From assembly GCA_026005095.1 (NCBI GenBank), contig BPKK01000009.1:23452-87451 (forward strand): a stretch of 64,000 bases of DNA, written 5' to 3'. Position 1 is the first letter of the stretch; the number at the start of each line of letters is the position of its first letter. This DNA is from Silanimonas sp. (GTDB lineage: Bacteria > Pseudomonadota > Gammaproteobacteria > Xanthomonadales > Xanthomonadaceae). Shown here piece by piece: positions 41,301 to 48,984 of this stretch. The notes beneath the pieces were generated by a model that did no database searches, had not been told where the DNA came from, and saw nothing but the letters and a program-made list of their open reading frames with translations. Position numbers and translations under genes: made by a program.

Positions 41301-41972
41301 CCGGTGACCGAGGCCAGCGTCTCCGCCCCCGGCTGGAGCTGCGAGCCCTTCCGCGCCGTGGCCGGCCGCGGCGAGGCCGAGTGCCGCCGCGAGTCGCTGG
41401 CGAGCGGCAGCGGCGCCGATGTCGAGGTACGCGTGCCCGCCGGCCGCCTCGGCGAAGGTCAGTCCCTGTCGCTCGAGGCCAGCCTCGAGGCCCTGAGCGT
41501 CGACCCGGCCAGCGCCGACAACCTCGCCTCGGCCTCGGTCAGCGTGCCGGCCCAGGCCCCGGCCGACCTGATGGTGGCGGTGCTGGTCGCCACCTCGGGC
41601 AATGGCAAGGTCTCGCCCACCGCCACCTTCGCCGTGGCGCCCGCCAACGCCGGCCCCGGCCGCGCCGCCGACGTGCGGCTCGAGATCACGTTCCGCGGCC
41701 CGTCCGGCATGCTCGGCCCGGTGCTCAGCCTGGGCTGGGACTGCACACGCCAGCCCCTCGCCACCGGCGTGCGCCTCAGCTGCCGCTTCCCGGTGGCCGA
41801 GGTGCCCGCCACCCTGCTGCCACCGCTGCTGCTCACCGCCCTGCCGCGCGACTTCGACGGTGACGAGACGGTGAGCGTGGAAGCCGTGCTGCAGGGCAGC
41901 CGCCCGGACCTGCGCCCGGAGAACAACCGCGCCGCCGCCAGCGCCCGCATCCGCGTCGGCCGCGGCCGCTGA
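38343..41972 (+). CDS. ExeM/NucH-like extracellular endonuclease, multi-domain
   Basis: The 1209-residue secreted protein has a signal peptide (MRPFHLRPLALLSAALLALP, cleavage near ASA) and a lamin-tail domain (VVISQVYGGGGNSG). A Calx-beta module follows (about residues 205-310), then an OB-fold region (VVTEGIVTARRSNGFFLQT). The endonuclease/exonuclease/phosphatase domain spans about residues 620-945, with catalytic motifs LGVVEVENL, LVGDFNAYE and TSDHDPVVVRL. Two DUF11-like beta repeats complete the C-terminus. There is no sorting motif or membrane anchor, so release into the medium, perhaps by the Xps system, is likely. It would degrade extracellular DNA for nutrients or biofilm dispersal. 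Upstream in-frame starts precede the signal peptide and are rejected. A strong terminator follows. Confidence 0.9.
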   Translation: MRPFHLRPLALLSAALLALPLAASAQVVISQVYGGGGNSGAPLRSDFVELFNAGSESVSLEGWSVQYASSTGTSWQRTNLSGSIAPGQYYLVKQADGSNTAAPVLPTPDATGSIAMAASAGKVALVSSQTTLSGACPLGAPVVDFVGFGSASNCAEIAPTATLGNATAALRKGAGCTDTGNNAADFDVAAPAPRNSATAAAPCGGPVILVLSVADVALEEGDASSGSVLRFTFRLNAPALAGGVRFDVATADGTAVAGEDYVATQTRLEIAEGGREAFLDVPLIGDTVPEPDETLLVRVNNIEGASIERSEATGTIRNDDIVLVPIHAIQGSGSTSPLEGQVVVTEGIVTARRSNGFFLQTADGEDDGNPATSEGLFVFTGSTVFPAVEVSNRVRVSGRVVEFVPASAPNQRPITEITGGGGVSVQVSLRASGQPLPAAVELPAGDLAAGGPLEALERYEFMRVATGPLVTVAPSGAFLNERNATVTGSDGIFFAVRAGVPRPFREPGIPITDVIAASVPAGVPRFDTNPERLRIDSDGQLGAARAVADAGTPLPSLTGVLDYGNGVYTLLPDPGQLLGDATGLLPGGPAPKAVPDAPADALSLGSFNLLRFFDDVDDPGINEPVLTPLAFQARLRDTSEAICRFLKAPDVLGVVEVENLNALENLAEAINTNLSGACPINPQYQAYLLEGNDVGGIDVGVLVSTREVRPGTPRIRVVSVEQIGKEARFTNANGSTEPLNDRPSLAVRLEANAANGSQVPLTFVVNHLRSLIGVNDTAAGSQGWATVGERVRAKRAAQALYLAEWIEARQSAEPNGKLVLVGDFNAYEFSDGFVDVMGILTGRAAGPGEVLLHVPSPVTRLLTTLTTLAPPAERYSFTFDGNAQSLDHVVVNEAVLRGSLAVESAHAAINADFSETRFGQGPVRTSDHDPVVVRLVEGSFRSADLGVAVEAPASVAAGAAFTFGVRVTNRGPDAASLPRLRLVLDRPVTEASVSAPGWSCEPFRAVAGRGEAECRRESLASGSGADVEVRVPAGRLGEGQSLSLEASLEALSVDPASADNLASASVSVPAQAPADLMVAVLVATSGNGKVSPTATFAVAPANAGPGRAADVRLEITFRGPSGMLGPVLSLGWDCTRQPLATGVRLSCRFPVAEVPATLLPPLLLTALPRDFDGDETVSVEAVLQGSRPDLRPENNRAAASARIRVGRGR

Positions 41973-41997
41973 GCGCAGGCGCTGTTGCACCGCAGCA

Positions 41998-42029
41998 ACA
42001 AGGCCCGGCACCGCCGGGCCTTGTTCTTT
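41998..42029 (+). terminator. Rho-independent terminator after the ExeM-like nuclease
   Basis: A perfect 12-bp stem ACAAGGCCCGGC/GCCGGGCCTTGT with a 3-nt loop is followed by TCTTT. It lies 25 bp after the stop codon and 48 bp before the next gene, so it isolates the nuclease from the dehydrogenase operon. Confidence 0.88.
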
Positions 42030-42076
42030 CCGGGCCCGGCCTGCTATCAAGCAGGTCCCTTCGGCGGGAGGCGGCG

Positions 42077-43153
42077 ATGCGCACGGCGGCGACCTTCGAG
42101 ATCGACTACGTCCAGTACCTCGGCGAGGACGGGCGCCTGCTCCGCGAGGACCTGCCCGATTTCGCCCGCGACCCCAAGGTCCTGCTGGCCCTGTTCAAGC
42201 AGATGCTGCTGGTGCGCGCCTTCGACACCAAGGCCGTGGCCCTGCAGCGCACCGGCAAGCTCGGCACCTACGCCAGCTGCCTTGGCCACGAGGCCGCGCA
42301 CATCGGCATCGGCAGCGCCATGCAGATCGACGACGTGCTGGCCCCCAGCTACCGCGAGTACGGCGCCCAGTTCGTGCGCGGGGTGAAGCCACGCGAGGTG
42401 CTGCTGTACTGGGGCGGCGACGAGCGCGGCAACCATTTCTCCGGCCCGGCCCACGACTACCCCTGGTGCGTGCCGATCGGCACCCAGTGCCTGCATGCCG
42501 CCGGCGCGGCGCTGGCCTTCAAGCTGCGCGACGAACCGCGGGTGGCGGTGGCCTGCGTGGGCGATGGCGGCAGCTCCAAGACCGACACCTATGCCGCCAT
42601 CAATGCCGCCGGTGCCTACGGCCTGCCCTTCGTGCTCTGCATCATCAACAACCAGTGGGCGATCTCGGTGCCGCGCAAGGCCCAGACCGGCGCCCGCACC
42701 CTGGCGCAGAAGGGCCTGGCCGGCGGGCTCGATTGCGTGCAGGTGGACGGCAACGACCTGATCGCCGTGCGCGCCGCCATGGACCATGCCCTGAAGCGCG
42801 CCCGCGCCGGGCATGGCGGCAGCGTGCTGGAACTGGTGACCTACCGTCTCTCCGACCACACCACCGCGGACGATGCCCGCCGCTACCGCCCCGACGAAGA
42901 AGTGAAGGCGGCCTGGACCCGGGAACCCCTGGTGCGGATGCGTACCTATCTCACGGGTCTCGGCGTATGGAGCGAGGCCGAAGAGCTGGCCTGGCGCGAG
43001 GAATGCAATCGTCGCGTGGACGAGGAAGTGAACGCCTACCTCGCCGTGCCGCCGCCCCCGGTGACCGATATGTTCGATCATCTCTACGAGACCCTGCCGC
43101 TCGACCTCGCCGCCCAGCGCGAGGAGGCCATCGAGTGGGAGGCCCGCCGATGA
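42077..43153 (+). CDS. pdhA: 2-oxoacid dehydrogenase E1 component, alpha subunit (PdhA-like)
   Basis: The 358-residue protein carries the thiamine-diphosphate motif, beginning GDGGSSKTDTYAAIN and closing at the IINNQWAIS asparagines. The phosphorylation-loop-like segment TYRLSDHTTADDARRYR follows. It pairs with the next gene to form the a2b2 E1 that decarboxylates a 2-oxoacid and reductively acylates the E2 lipoyl group. Pyruvate and branched-chain 2-oxoacids cannot be separated by reading alone. The EYGAQFVRGVKPREVLLYWGG segment resembles Gram-positive-type PDH/BCKDH alpha chains. Confidence 0.88.
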   Translation: MRTAATFEIDYVQYLGEDGRLLREDLPDFARDPKVLLALFKQMLLVRAFDTKAVALQRTGKLGTYASCLGHEAAHIGIGSAMQIDDVLAPSYREYGAQFVRGVKPREVLLYWGGDERGNHFSGPAHDYPWCVPIGTQCLHAAGAALAFKLRDEPRVAVACVGDGGSSKTDTYAAINAAGAYGLPFVLCIINNQWAISVPRKAQTGARTLAQKGLAGGLDCVQVDGNDLIAVRAAMDHALKRARAGHGGSVLELVTYRLSDHTTADDARRYRPDEEVKAAWTREPLVRMRTYLTGLGVWSEAEELAWREECNRRVDEEVNAYLAVPPPPVTDMFDHLYETLPLDLAAQREEAIEWEARR

Positions 43154-44148
43154 GCAGCGCAACGACGGCGCCTGCGATCACCCTGATCGAGGCGATCACT
43201 CAGGCGCTGGCCTACGAGATGACGAACGACCCCAGCGTGCTGGTGCTGGGCGAGGACGTGGGCGTGAACGGTGGCGTGTTCCGCGCCACCGCCGGTCTGC
43301 AACTGCGCTTCGGCATGGAGCGGGTGCTCGACACCCCGCTCGACGAAACCACCATCGCCGGGCTCACCGTGGGCCTTGCCACCCAGGGTATGAAACCGGT
43401 GGCCGAGGTGCAGTTCGACGGCTTCGTCTATCCGATGCTCGACCACCTCGTCTGCCATGCTGCGCGCTTCCGCAACCGCACCCGCGGCCGGCTCACCTGC
43501 CCGATGGTGCTGCGCGTGCCCTGGGGCGGCGGCATCCGCGCCCCCGAGCACCATTCGGAAGCCAACGAGGCCATGTTCACCAATGTGCCCGGCCTGCGCG
43601 TGGTCATGCCCTCCTCACCGCAGCGGGCCTATGGCCTGCTGCTCGCCGCCATCCGCGACCCGGACCCGGTGATCTACCTCGAGCCCAAGCGCCTCTACCG
43701 CCAGTACAAGGAGGAAGTACCCGACGACGGCGAGGCCCTGCCGCTCGATGTCTGCTTCGTGCTGCGCGAGGGTAGCGATGTCACCCTCGTCACCTGGGGG
43801 GCGCAGGTGAAGGAATGCCTCGAGGCCGCGGAGACCCTGGCAGCCGAGGGCATCAGCGCAGAAGTGGTCGATGTCGCCACACTAAAACCGCTGGATTTCG
43901 ACACCATCCACGAATCGGTGCGCAAGACCGGCCGCTGCGTGATCGTGCACGAGGCCTGCCGCACCGCCGGCTTCGGCGCCGAGATCGCCGCGCGGCTCGC
44001 CGAGCATGCGATGTACGACCTCGTCGCGCCGGTCGAGCGCGTCACTGGCTACGACGTGCCGATCCCGCTGTTCCGCCTCGAGATGAAGTACCTGCCCTCG
44101 GTCGAAAAGATCGTCGCCGCCGTGCGCCGCACCCTGGCGGTGAGCTGA
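43150..44148 (+). CDS. pdhB: 2-oxoacid dehydrogenase E1 component, beta subunit (PdhB-like)
   Basis: The 332-residue E1 beta chain has VLVLGEDVGVNGGVFRATAG, DTPLDETTIAGLTVGLA, the conserved HHSEANEAMFTNVPGLRVV loop and a C-terminal transketolase domain with VEVVDVATLKPLD-like sequence (AEVVDVATLKPLD). ATG overlaps the alpha stop as ATGA, ensuring equal synthesis of both chains. Confidence 0.9.
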   Translation: MSSATTAPAITLIEAITQALAYEMTNDPSVLVLGEDVGVNGGVFRATAGLQLRFGMERVLDTPLDETTIAGLTVGLATQGMKPVAEVQFDGFVYPMLDHLVCHAARFRNRTRGRLTCPMVLRVPWGGGIRAPEHHSEANEAMFTNVPGLRVVMPSSPQRAYGLLLAAIRDPDPVIYLEPKRLYRQYKEEVPDDGEALPLDVCFVLREGSDVTLVTWGAQVKECLEAAETLAAEGISAEVVDVATLKPLDFDTIHESVRKTGRCVIVHEACRTAGFGAEIAARLAEHAMYDLVAPVERVTGYDVPIPLFRLEMKYLPSVEKIVAAVRRTLAVS

Positions 44149-44164
44149 AAGCCTCGGAGCCCGC

Positions 44165-45523
44165 ATGAGCACGACCCAGCTGTTCCTCCTGCCCGATCTC
44201 GGCGAAGGCCTGCCGGATGCCGAGATCGTGGAATGGCACGTGGCCATCGGCCAGAAGGTGCGCCTCGACGAGCCGCTGGTGTCGATGGAGACCGCCAAGG
44301 CCGTAGTGGAGGTGCCCGCCCCCTGCTCCGGCACCCTCCTACGGGTGGCCGGCAAGCCCGGCGACGTGATCGCCACCGGCGCCTGGCTGGCCGAGTTCGA
44401 GATCGACCCCAGCCTGCCGCAGCGCGCCACCGGCCACGATACCGGGCATGGGCATGGCGGTGGGCAGGCGCCGGCGCCAGCCCTGCCGCCGATCCCCTCG
44501 CTCTCGGCATCGGATCTGTCGAACGATCTTCCGGAAGGCGTGACCCCGGCCTTTGGCGGCGGCTTCAAGGACGCCCGCCCGGCCATGACGCCGCCACCGG
44601 CGGCTGCGCCGCTGCGCGAAGATGCCGGCACCGTGGTGGGCGCCATGCAGGCCTCGGGCGAAGTGCGCCGCGAGGCGGCGGTGGCCATCGGCGGCGTGAA
44701 GGCGGTGCCGGCGGTGCGGGCGCTGGCGAAGAAGCTGGGCATCGACCTCGCGCGCGTGGCCCCGAGCGGGGCCGATGGTGTGGTGACCCTGGCCGACGTG
44801 AAGCGCGCCGCCGAGCGCGGCGAGGCGCGTCTGGCCGCTGCCACGACGGTCCCGGACCGTGCCGCTCCTCCTGCCGAGGCGGGTTTCGACACCGATGCCC
44901 CGATCCGCGGCGTGCGCCGCAACATGGTGCGCAGCATGGCCGCGGCCCATGCCGAGGTGGTGCCGACCACCTTGATGGACGATGCCGACCTGCATGCCTG
45001 GGCCCCGGGCGAGGACATCACCGTGCGGCTCATCCGCGCCCTCGTGGTGGCGAGCGCCGCCGAGCCGGCGATGAATGCCTGGCTCAATGCGAAGGAAGGC
45101 ACGCTGCGGCGCCATTCACGGGTGGACGTGGGCATTGCCATCGACCATCCGGATGGCCTCTTCGTCGCCACCCTGCGCGGGGCCGAGCGCATGGACGCGG
45201 CGGCGATGCGCGCCGGTATCAGCCGCCTGCGCGATGGCCTCAAGGATCGCTCGCTACCGCCCGAGGCCCTCTCCGGCTACACCATCATGCTGAGCAACTT
45301 CGGCAAGTTCGCCGGCAAGTACGCCACCCCCGTCGTGGTGCCCCCCTGCGTGTGCATCGTCGCCGCGGGTCGGCTCTACCACGGTCTGGTGCCGGTGCTG
45401 GGCGGCATCGAGACGCATCGCCTGCTGCCGCTCTCGCTCACCTTCGACCACCGCGCCGCCACCGGCGGCGAGGCCGCGCGCTTCCTCAAGGCGATGATCG
45501 ACGACCTGCAGCGGGCGCGGTGA
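44165..45523 (+). CDS. 2-oxoacid dehydrogenase E2, dihydrolipoamide acyltransferase
   Basis: The 452-residue protein has one N-terminal lipoyl domain (LPDLGEGLPDAEIVEW; lipoyl Lys in SMETAKAVVEV, near residue 42), a His/Gly/Pro linker, a peripheral-subunit-binding domain (VRALAKKLGIDLARVAPSG) and a catalytic domain. The active-site motif reads FDHRAATGG. The usual HxxxDG has Asp, but Thr stands in its place here, and whether the enzyme keeps full activity is unclear. It follows E1 beta by 16 bp. No lipoamide dehydrogenase gene follows, so E3 must be encoded elsewhere. Confidence 0.88.
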   Translation: MSTTQLFLLPDLGEGLPDAEIVEWHVAIGQKVRLDEPLVSMETAKAVVEVPAPCSGTLLRVAGKPGDVIATGAWLAEFEIDPSLPQRATGHDTGHGHGGGQAPAPALPPIPSLSASDLSNDLPEGVTPAFGGGFKDARPAMTPPPAAAPLREDAGTVVGAMQASGEVRREAAVAIGGVKAVPAVRALAKKLGIDLARVAPSGADGVVTLADVKRAAERGEARLAAATTVPDRAAPPAEAGFDTDAPIRGVRRNMVRSMAAAHAEVVPTTLMDDADLHAWAPGEDITVRLIRALVVASAAEPAMNAWLNAKEGTLRRHSRVDVGIAIDHPDGLFVATLRGAERMDAAAMRAGISRLRDGLKDRSLPPEALSGYTIMLSNFGKFAGKYATPVVVPPCVCIVAAGRLYHGLVPVLGGIETHRLLPLSLTFDHRAATGGEAARFLKAMIDDLQRAR

Positions 45524-45569
45524 TGGGTGCTTGTGTTGAGTACTTCCCTGACAGTCAGTCCTCAGATGC

Positions 45570-45784
45570 CTGAACGAACACTGGTTCACGTCACTCGCCT
45601 AGGCCCGCGATGTGATCAATGCCTGGCGGCGGGACTACAACGAGCTCAGGCCGCACAGCAGCTGCGGACGCATCCCGCCCTCACAGTTCGCTGCCAACCA
45701 CCGCACCCAAACCCAGCAACACCAGGTACCCTTCAACCCCGGGCTCTCCCAGTAATCAGTAGTACGGCGACTGGGGGCAGGTCA
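45570..45784 (+). mobile_element. IS3-family insertion sequence remnant (transposase C-terminus and right end)
   Basis: The sequence translates as LNEHWFTSLA, a TAG stop at 45600-45602, and then ARDVINAWRRDYNELRPHSS. It continues to a TAA at 45753-45755. This is the typical C-terminus of IS3-family OrfB (WRxDYNExRPHSS), so the TAG is a mutation within the fragment. It ends near TGGGGGCAGGTCA, which read inward gives TGACCTGCCCCCA and looks like an IS3-type terminal repeat. No left end, orfA or DDE residues remain. The 289-bp gap between the E2 gene and the next small gene is filled almost entirely by this relic. Confidence 0.8.
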
Positions 45785-45812
45785 GAAGAACCTGAACCAT
45801 TAAGGTGGATCC

Positions 45813-45995
45813 ATGCGTCGCACGGCATACATCTGGCTGCTTGCAGCGCTCTACATGGCAGCGACTGCGCACTCCAGCGAGGGCATCGACTACTGGCGAC
45901 TGGCGACCGCGCTTGTGTTGTTGATCGCTAGTGCGCTGACCCTGAAGAGTTTCAAGCGGCACGCGCCCAGAACCGAAGACCCTTCCGATCGTTGA
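45813..45995 (+). CDS. Small membrane protein, hypothetical
   Basis: The 60-residue product has two hydrophobic stretches (about residues 5-20 and 28-44) and a basic, polar C-terminus. It resembles no family that can be recognised by reading. AAGGTGG stands 6 nt before the ATG. It lies just beyond the IS3 remnant and is convergent with the membrane-protein gene next to trpS. It may be a true small gene or a chance frame; the two-helix pattern and ribosome site favour the former modestly. Confidence 0.45.
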   Translation: MRRTAYIWLLAALYMAATAHSSEGIDYWRLATALVLLIASALTLKSFKRHAPRTEDPSDR

Positions 45996-46026
45996 GGCGA
46001 CGACGCCCGGGAATCGCGAAACGCAC

Positions 46027-46308
46027 CTAGGCTGTTCGCCGCCGCCAGAACCACGCGACACCCAGCACCAGCAGGAAGCCTTTGTAGGCGATCAGCGACG
46101 CGACGATCTCGCGGATGATCGGGTGGTGGCCGGCGGGCTCGACCTGCAGGCCGGCCCACATGCCGAGCACGGACAGGGCGATGGCGCCCGCCAGCGCGGC
46201 GATGTCGAAACCGCGGGCGGCGGCGAACGGGGCCGGGGCGGTGCGCCAGTAGATCCAGCCGAGCACGGCGAACCACGGCGCCAGGAGAAGGACGGCGAGG
46301 ATGCTCAT
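46027..46308 (-). CDS. Small integral membrane protein, hypothetical
   Basis: The 93-residue protein has three predicted transmembrane segments (about residues 3-22, 37-54 and 69-87) and a basic WFWRRRTA end. An Arg- and Pro-rich longer reading upstream overlaps trpS and is rejected; MSILAVLLL has GGCAGTCTGCCC-type poor spacing but is the natural start. It lies 25 bp after trpS on the same strand and is probably cotranscribed. The family is not recognised. Confidence 0.7.
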   Translation of the reverse strand: MSILAVLLLAPWFAVLGWIYWRTAPAPFAAARGFDIAALAGAIALSVLGMWAGLQVEPAGHHPIIREIVASLIAYKGFLLVLGVAWFWRRRTA

Positions 46309-46333
46309 CGCGGCAGTCTGCCCGGGCCGGCGT

Positions 46334-47662
46334 TCAGGCCGCGTCCCCGGCGAAGGCGGCGAGCGATTCCAGCACCTCGGCAAGCTCGATGCCGTCCTCC
46401 AGCCGCCCCACGAGGACGCCCGCGAGGTGCAGGCCCTTCCCCGCCTCGTGCACCAGCGCGGCGCCCTCGGCCTTCAGCCGCGCGACCAGGGCGCCCGCCT
46501 CCTTCGGCGAGGCATGGCCCTCGCTCTGCACCAGCACCCGGCCATCGGCATGCACCAGCTTGAAGTAGAAGCGGCCGTCGCTCTCGCGGTACTGCTTGAA
46601 GCTCGGCTGCGCGGCCTTCGCGGCCTTGGGCTTCGGGGCCTCGACCATCGCGGCGGTGAGCGGGCGCAGGCCCACGGCGGCGCGCAGCTCGCGCAGCAGC
46701 GGGGTGGCAATGGCGCGGGCCTTCGCGGCACCCGCCTGCAGCGTGGCTTCGATGTCGGCCGGACGCGCCATCAGCGCCTGGTACTTCTCGCGCATCGGCG
46801 CGAGGTGGCCGTCGAGCAGCTCGAACAGTGCCTGCTTGGCCTCGCCCCAGGAAAGTCCACCGCGCAGGGCAGCGTGCATCTCGGCCGCCTGCGCCTCGCT
46901 GGCGAAGGCGCGGTACAGCGTGAACAGGTGGCTGGCATCGGGGTCTTTCGGCTCACCCGGCGCGCGCGAGTCGGTGATGATCGAGGCGATCAGCTTCTTC
47001 AGCTGCGCGGGCGGCGCGAACAGCGGAATGGTGTTGTCGTAGCTCTTGCTCATCTTCCGGCCATCGAGGCCGGGCAGCGTGGCCACCTGCTCCTCGATCA
47101 CCGCCTCCGGCAGCACGAGGTGCTCGCCGTAGAGATGGTTGAAGCGCTGGCCGAAATCCCGCGCCATCTCGATGTGCTGGATCTGGTCGCGGCCCACCGG
47201 CACCTTCTGCGCCCTGAAGGCGAGGATGTCGGCGGCCATCAGCACCGGGTAGAGGTAGAGCCCCACGCTCACCCCGGCATCCGGGTCTTCGCCGGCGGCC
47301 ACATTGGCATCCACCGCCGCCTTGTAGGCATGGGCGCGGTTGAGCAGGCCCTTGCCGGCCACGCAGGCCAGGAACCAGGCGAGTTCCGGGATCTCCGGGA
47401 TGTCCGACTGGCGGTAGAACCACACCCGGTCGGGATCGAGGCCGCAGGCCAGCCAGGTGGCGGCGATCTCCAGCGTCGAACGCTGCACGCGCGCCGGGTC
47501 CTGCGCCTTGATCAGGGCGTGGTAATCGGCGAGGAAATAGAAGCTCTCGGTGCCAGGCTGGCGGCTGGCGGCGATGGCCGGGCGGATGGCGCCGGCGTAG
47601 TTGCCGAGGTGCGGGGTGCCGGAGGTGGTGATGCCGGTGAGGATGCGGACGGGAGCGGTCAT
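46334..47662 (-). CDS. trpS: Tryptophanyl-tRNA synthetase, long form with C-terminal extension
   Basis: The 442-residue class I synthetase has the HIGH-type motif TPHLGNYAGAI and the KMSKS loop GRKMSKSYDN, with GRDQIQHIEMARDF between them. Residues 1 to about 340 match the bacterial core. The last 80-100 residues (SFKQYRESDGRFYFKLVHADG onward) form an extra DUF1508/YegP-like module. Comparable long TrpRS proteins are known in Xanthomonadales. A longer upstream reading is Arg/Pro-rich and rejected. Confidence 0.93.
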   Translation of the reverse strand: MTAPVRILTGITTSGTPHLGNYAGAIRPAIAASRQPGTESFYFLADYHALIKAQDPARVQRSTLEIAATWLACGLDPDRVWFYRQSDIPEIPELAWFLACVAGKGLLNRAHAYKAAVDANVAAGEDPDAGVSVGLYLYPVLMAADILAFRAQKVPVGRDQIQHIEMARDFGQRFNHLYGEHLVLPEAVIEEQVATLPGLDGRKMSKSYDNTIPLFAPPAQLKKLIASIITDSRAPGEPKDPDASHLFTLYRAFASEAQAAEMHAALRGGLSWGEAKQALFELLDGHLAPMREKYQALMARPADIEATLQAGAAKARAIATPLLRELRAAVGLRPLTAAMVEAPKPKAAKAAQPSFKQYRESDGRFYFKLVHADGRVLVQSEGHASPKEAGALVARLKAEGAALVHEAGKGLHLAGVLVGRLEDGIELAEVLESLAAFAGDAA

Positions 47663-47765
47663 GCGGAACGGTCGGGAGCGGGGAAGCCGCGTCTGGCGCG
47701 GCCCGCGAGTGTAACCCCGGCCGCCCTGCGCCCCCATGCGGCACCCGTGGCACGGGGGCCGGGCA

Positions 47766-47787
47766 GCCCCCATGCCACGCGGGGGGC
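47766..47787 (-). terminator. Possible hairpin after entericidin-like gene
   Basis: GCCCCC pairs with GGGGGC across 10 nt, starting 5 bp past the stop of the lipoprotein gene on the minus strand. There is no clear U tract. The rest of the 129-bp gap to trpS is GC-rich, with further short inverted repeats but no gene. Confidence 0.35.
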
Positions 47788-47791
47788 AGGA

Positions 47792-47932
47792 TCAGCGCTT
47801 CGCTTCCTCGGCCTTCTCGGTCATCTTCTCGCCGACCTTCTTCACGTCCTTGCCGAAGCCGGAGACGGTGTTGCAGGCGGTGAGGCTCATCAGCACGAGG
47901 GTGGCCAGGGCGAGCAGGCGGAACGGTTTCAT
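47792..47932 (-). CDS. Entericidin A/B-family small lipoprotein
   Basis: The 46-residue lipoprotein has signal sequence MKPFRLLALATLVLMSLTAC, with the lipobox cysteine at residue 20. The mature part NTVSGFGKDVKKVGEKMTEK has the entericidin pattern of a short amphipathic, Lys-rich helix. Entericidins in E. coli act as a membrane-active toxin (B) and antidote (A); a single copy as here is common in other bacteria and its role is not known. GGGAG lies upstream of the ATG. Confidence 0.85.
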   Translation of the reverse strand: MKPFRLLALATLVLMSLTACNTVSGFGKDVKKVGEKMTEKAEEAKR

Positions 47933-48006
47933 GGCGGTCTCCCTTGGGATGGGTGGGCGGAGTCTAGCGCCGCTCCCGTGGAGGCGGCAGCGGGGGACGC
48001 CCGCGT

Positions 48007-48927
48007 TCAGTCGCGCATCAGGGTGGACTTGCCGAACAGGCTCTCCACCAGGTCCACGGCAAGGCGGGCGGTCTTGTTCTGCTTGTCGAAGGCGGGATTG
48101 AGCTCGACGATGTCGAGCGAGCCCATGCGCCCGGTGTCGGCGATCATCTCCATCACCAGCTGCGCCTCGCGGTAGTTCGGGCCGCCGGGCACGGTGGTGC
48201 CGACGCCGGGGGCGATGCCAGGGTCGAGGAAATCGACGTCGAAGCTCACGTGCACGTGGGTCTCGGCGTCGATGCCGGCCAGCGCCTCGTCCATCGCCCG
48301 CTTCATGCCCACCTCGTCGATGTAGCGCATGTCGTAGATGTCGAGGCCGTATTCCTTCACCAGCCGCTTCTCGCCCTCGTCCACCGAGCGGATGCCGATC
48401 TGCCGCACCATGTCGGGGCGGATGGCAGGGCAGCTGCCGCCGAGGTGGGTGAGCTCCTTCGGCCCGAGGCCGCAGAGCATGGCCACCGGCATGCCATGCA
48501 CGTTGCCGGAGGGCGTGACCTCGGAGGTATTGAAATCGGCGTGGGCGTCCAGCCAGAGCACGCGCAGCTTCTTGCCCCTGCGGCGGCACCAGCGGGCCAC
48601 GGCGGTGATGCTGCCAAGGCCGAGGCAATGGTCGCCGCCGAGCAGGATGGGCAGGTGCCCGGCCTCCAGCTCGGCCTCCACGGCCTGCATCACCGCGCTG
48701 TTCCACTCCACCACCTGGGGCAGGTGGCGGTAGCCCGCCTCTGGCGGCTGCCAGGGGTTCATCGGGCCCGTGAGGTTGCCGCGGTCCAGCACCTCCACGC
48801 CGCGGACCCGCAGGGCCTCGGCGATCCTGGCCACACGCAGGGCCTCGGGACCCATCGAGGCGCCGCGGTGGCCGGCGCCGATGTCGGTGGGGGCGCCGAT
48901 CAGCGCCACGGTCGGGAATCGGCTCAT
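48007..48927 (-). CDS. rocF: Arginase
   Basis: The 306-residue ureohydrolase has all three manganese-binding motifs: GGDHCLGLGS, WLDAHADFNT and SFDVDFLDPGIAPGVGT. Family-wide SGNVHGMP and the C-terminal DIVELNP are also present. It hydrolyses arginine to ornithine and urea. The length and SGNVHGMP loop fit true arginases rather than agmatinases. ATG at 48927 has GGAG 5 nt upstream; a longer frame adds 16 unconvincing residues. Confidence 0.92.
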   Translation of the reverse strand: MSRFPTVALIGAPTDIGAGHRGASMGPEALRVARIAEALRVRGVEVLDRGNLTGPMNPWQPPEAGYRHLPQVVEWNSAVMQAVEAELEAGHLPILLGGDHCLGLGSITAVARWCRRRGKKLRVLWLDAHADFNTSEVTPSGNVHGMPVAMLCGLGPKELTHLGGSCPAIRPDMVRQIGIRSVDEGEKRLVKEYGLDIYDMRYIDEVGMKRAMDEALAGIDAETHVHVSFDVDFLDPGIAPGVGTTVPGGPNYREAQLVMEMIADTGRMGSLDIVELNPAFDKQNKTARLAVDLVESLFGKSTLMRD

Positions 48928-48984
48928 GCTCACTCCAAACCAAAACGCGTCGTCGTTGGGCCGGACGGCGCTCACGGCAGGACG

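Noticed and set aside
38976..42050. 1024-codon open frame antisense to the ExeM-like nuclease
   Set aside because: Its translation is dominated by Ala, Gly, His and Arg without domains, and it mirrors a well-supported gene. Long antisense frames are expected at this GC content.
47792..47932. Entericidin toxin-antitoxin pair
   Set aside because: Only one small lipoprotein gene is present; no second copy lies on either side.
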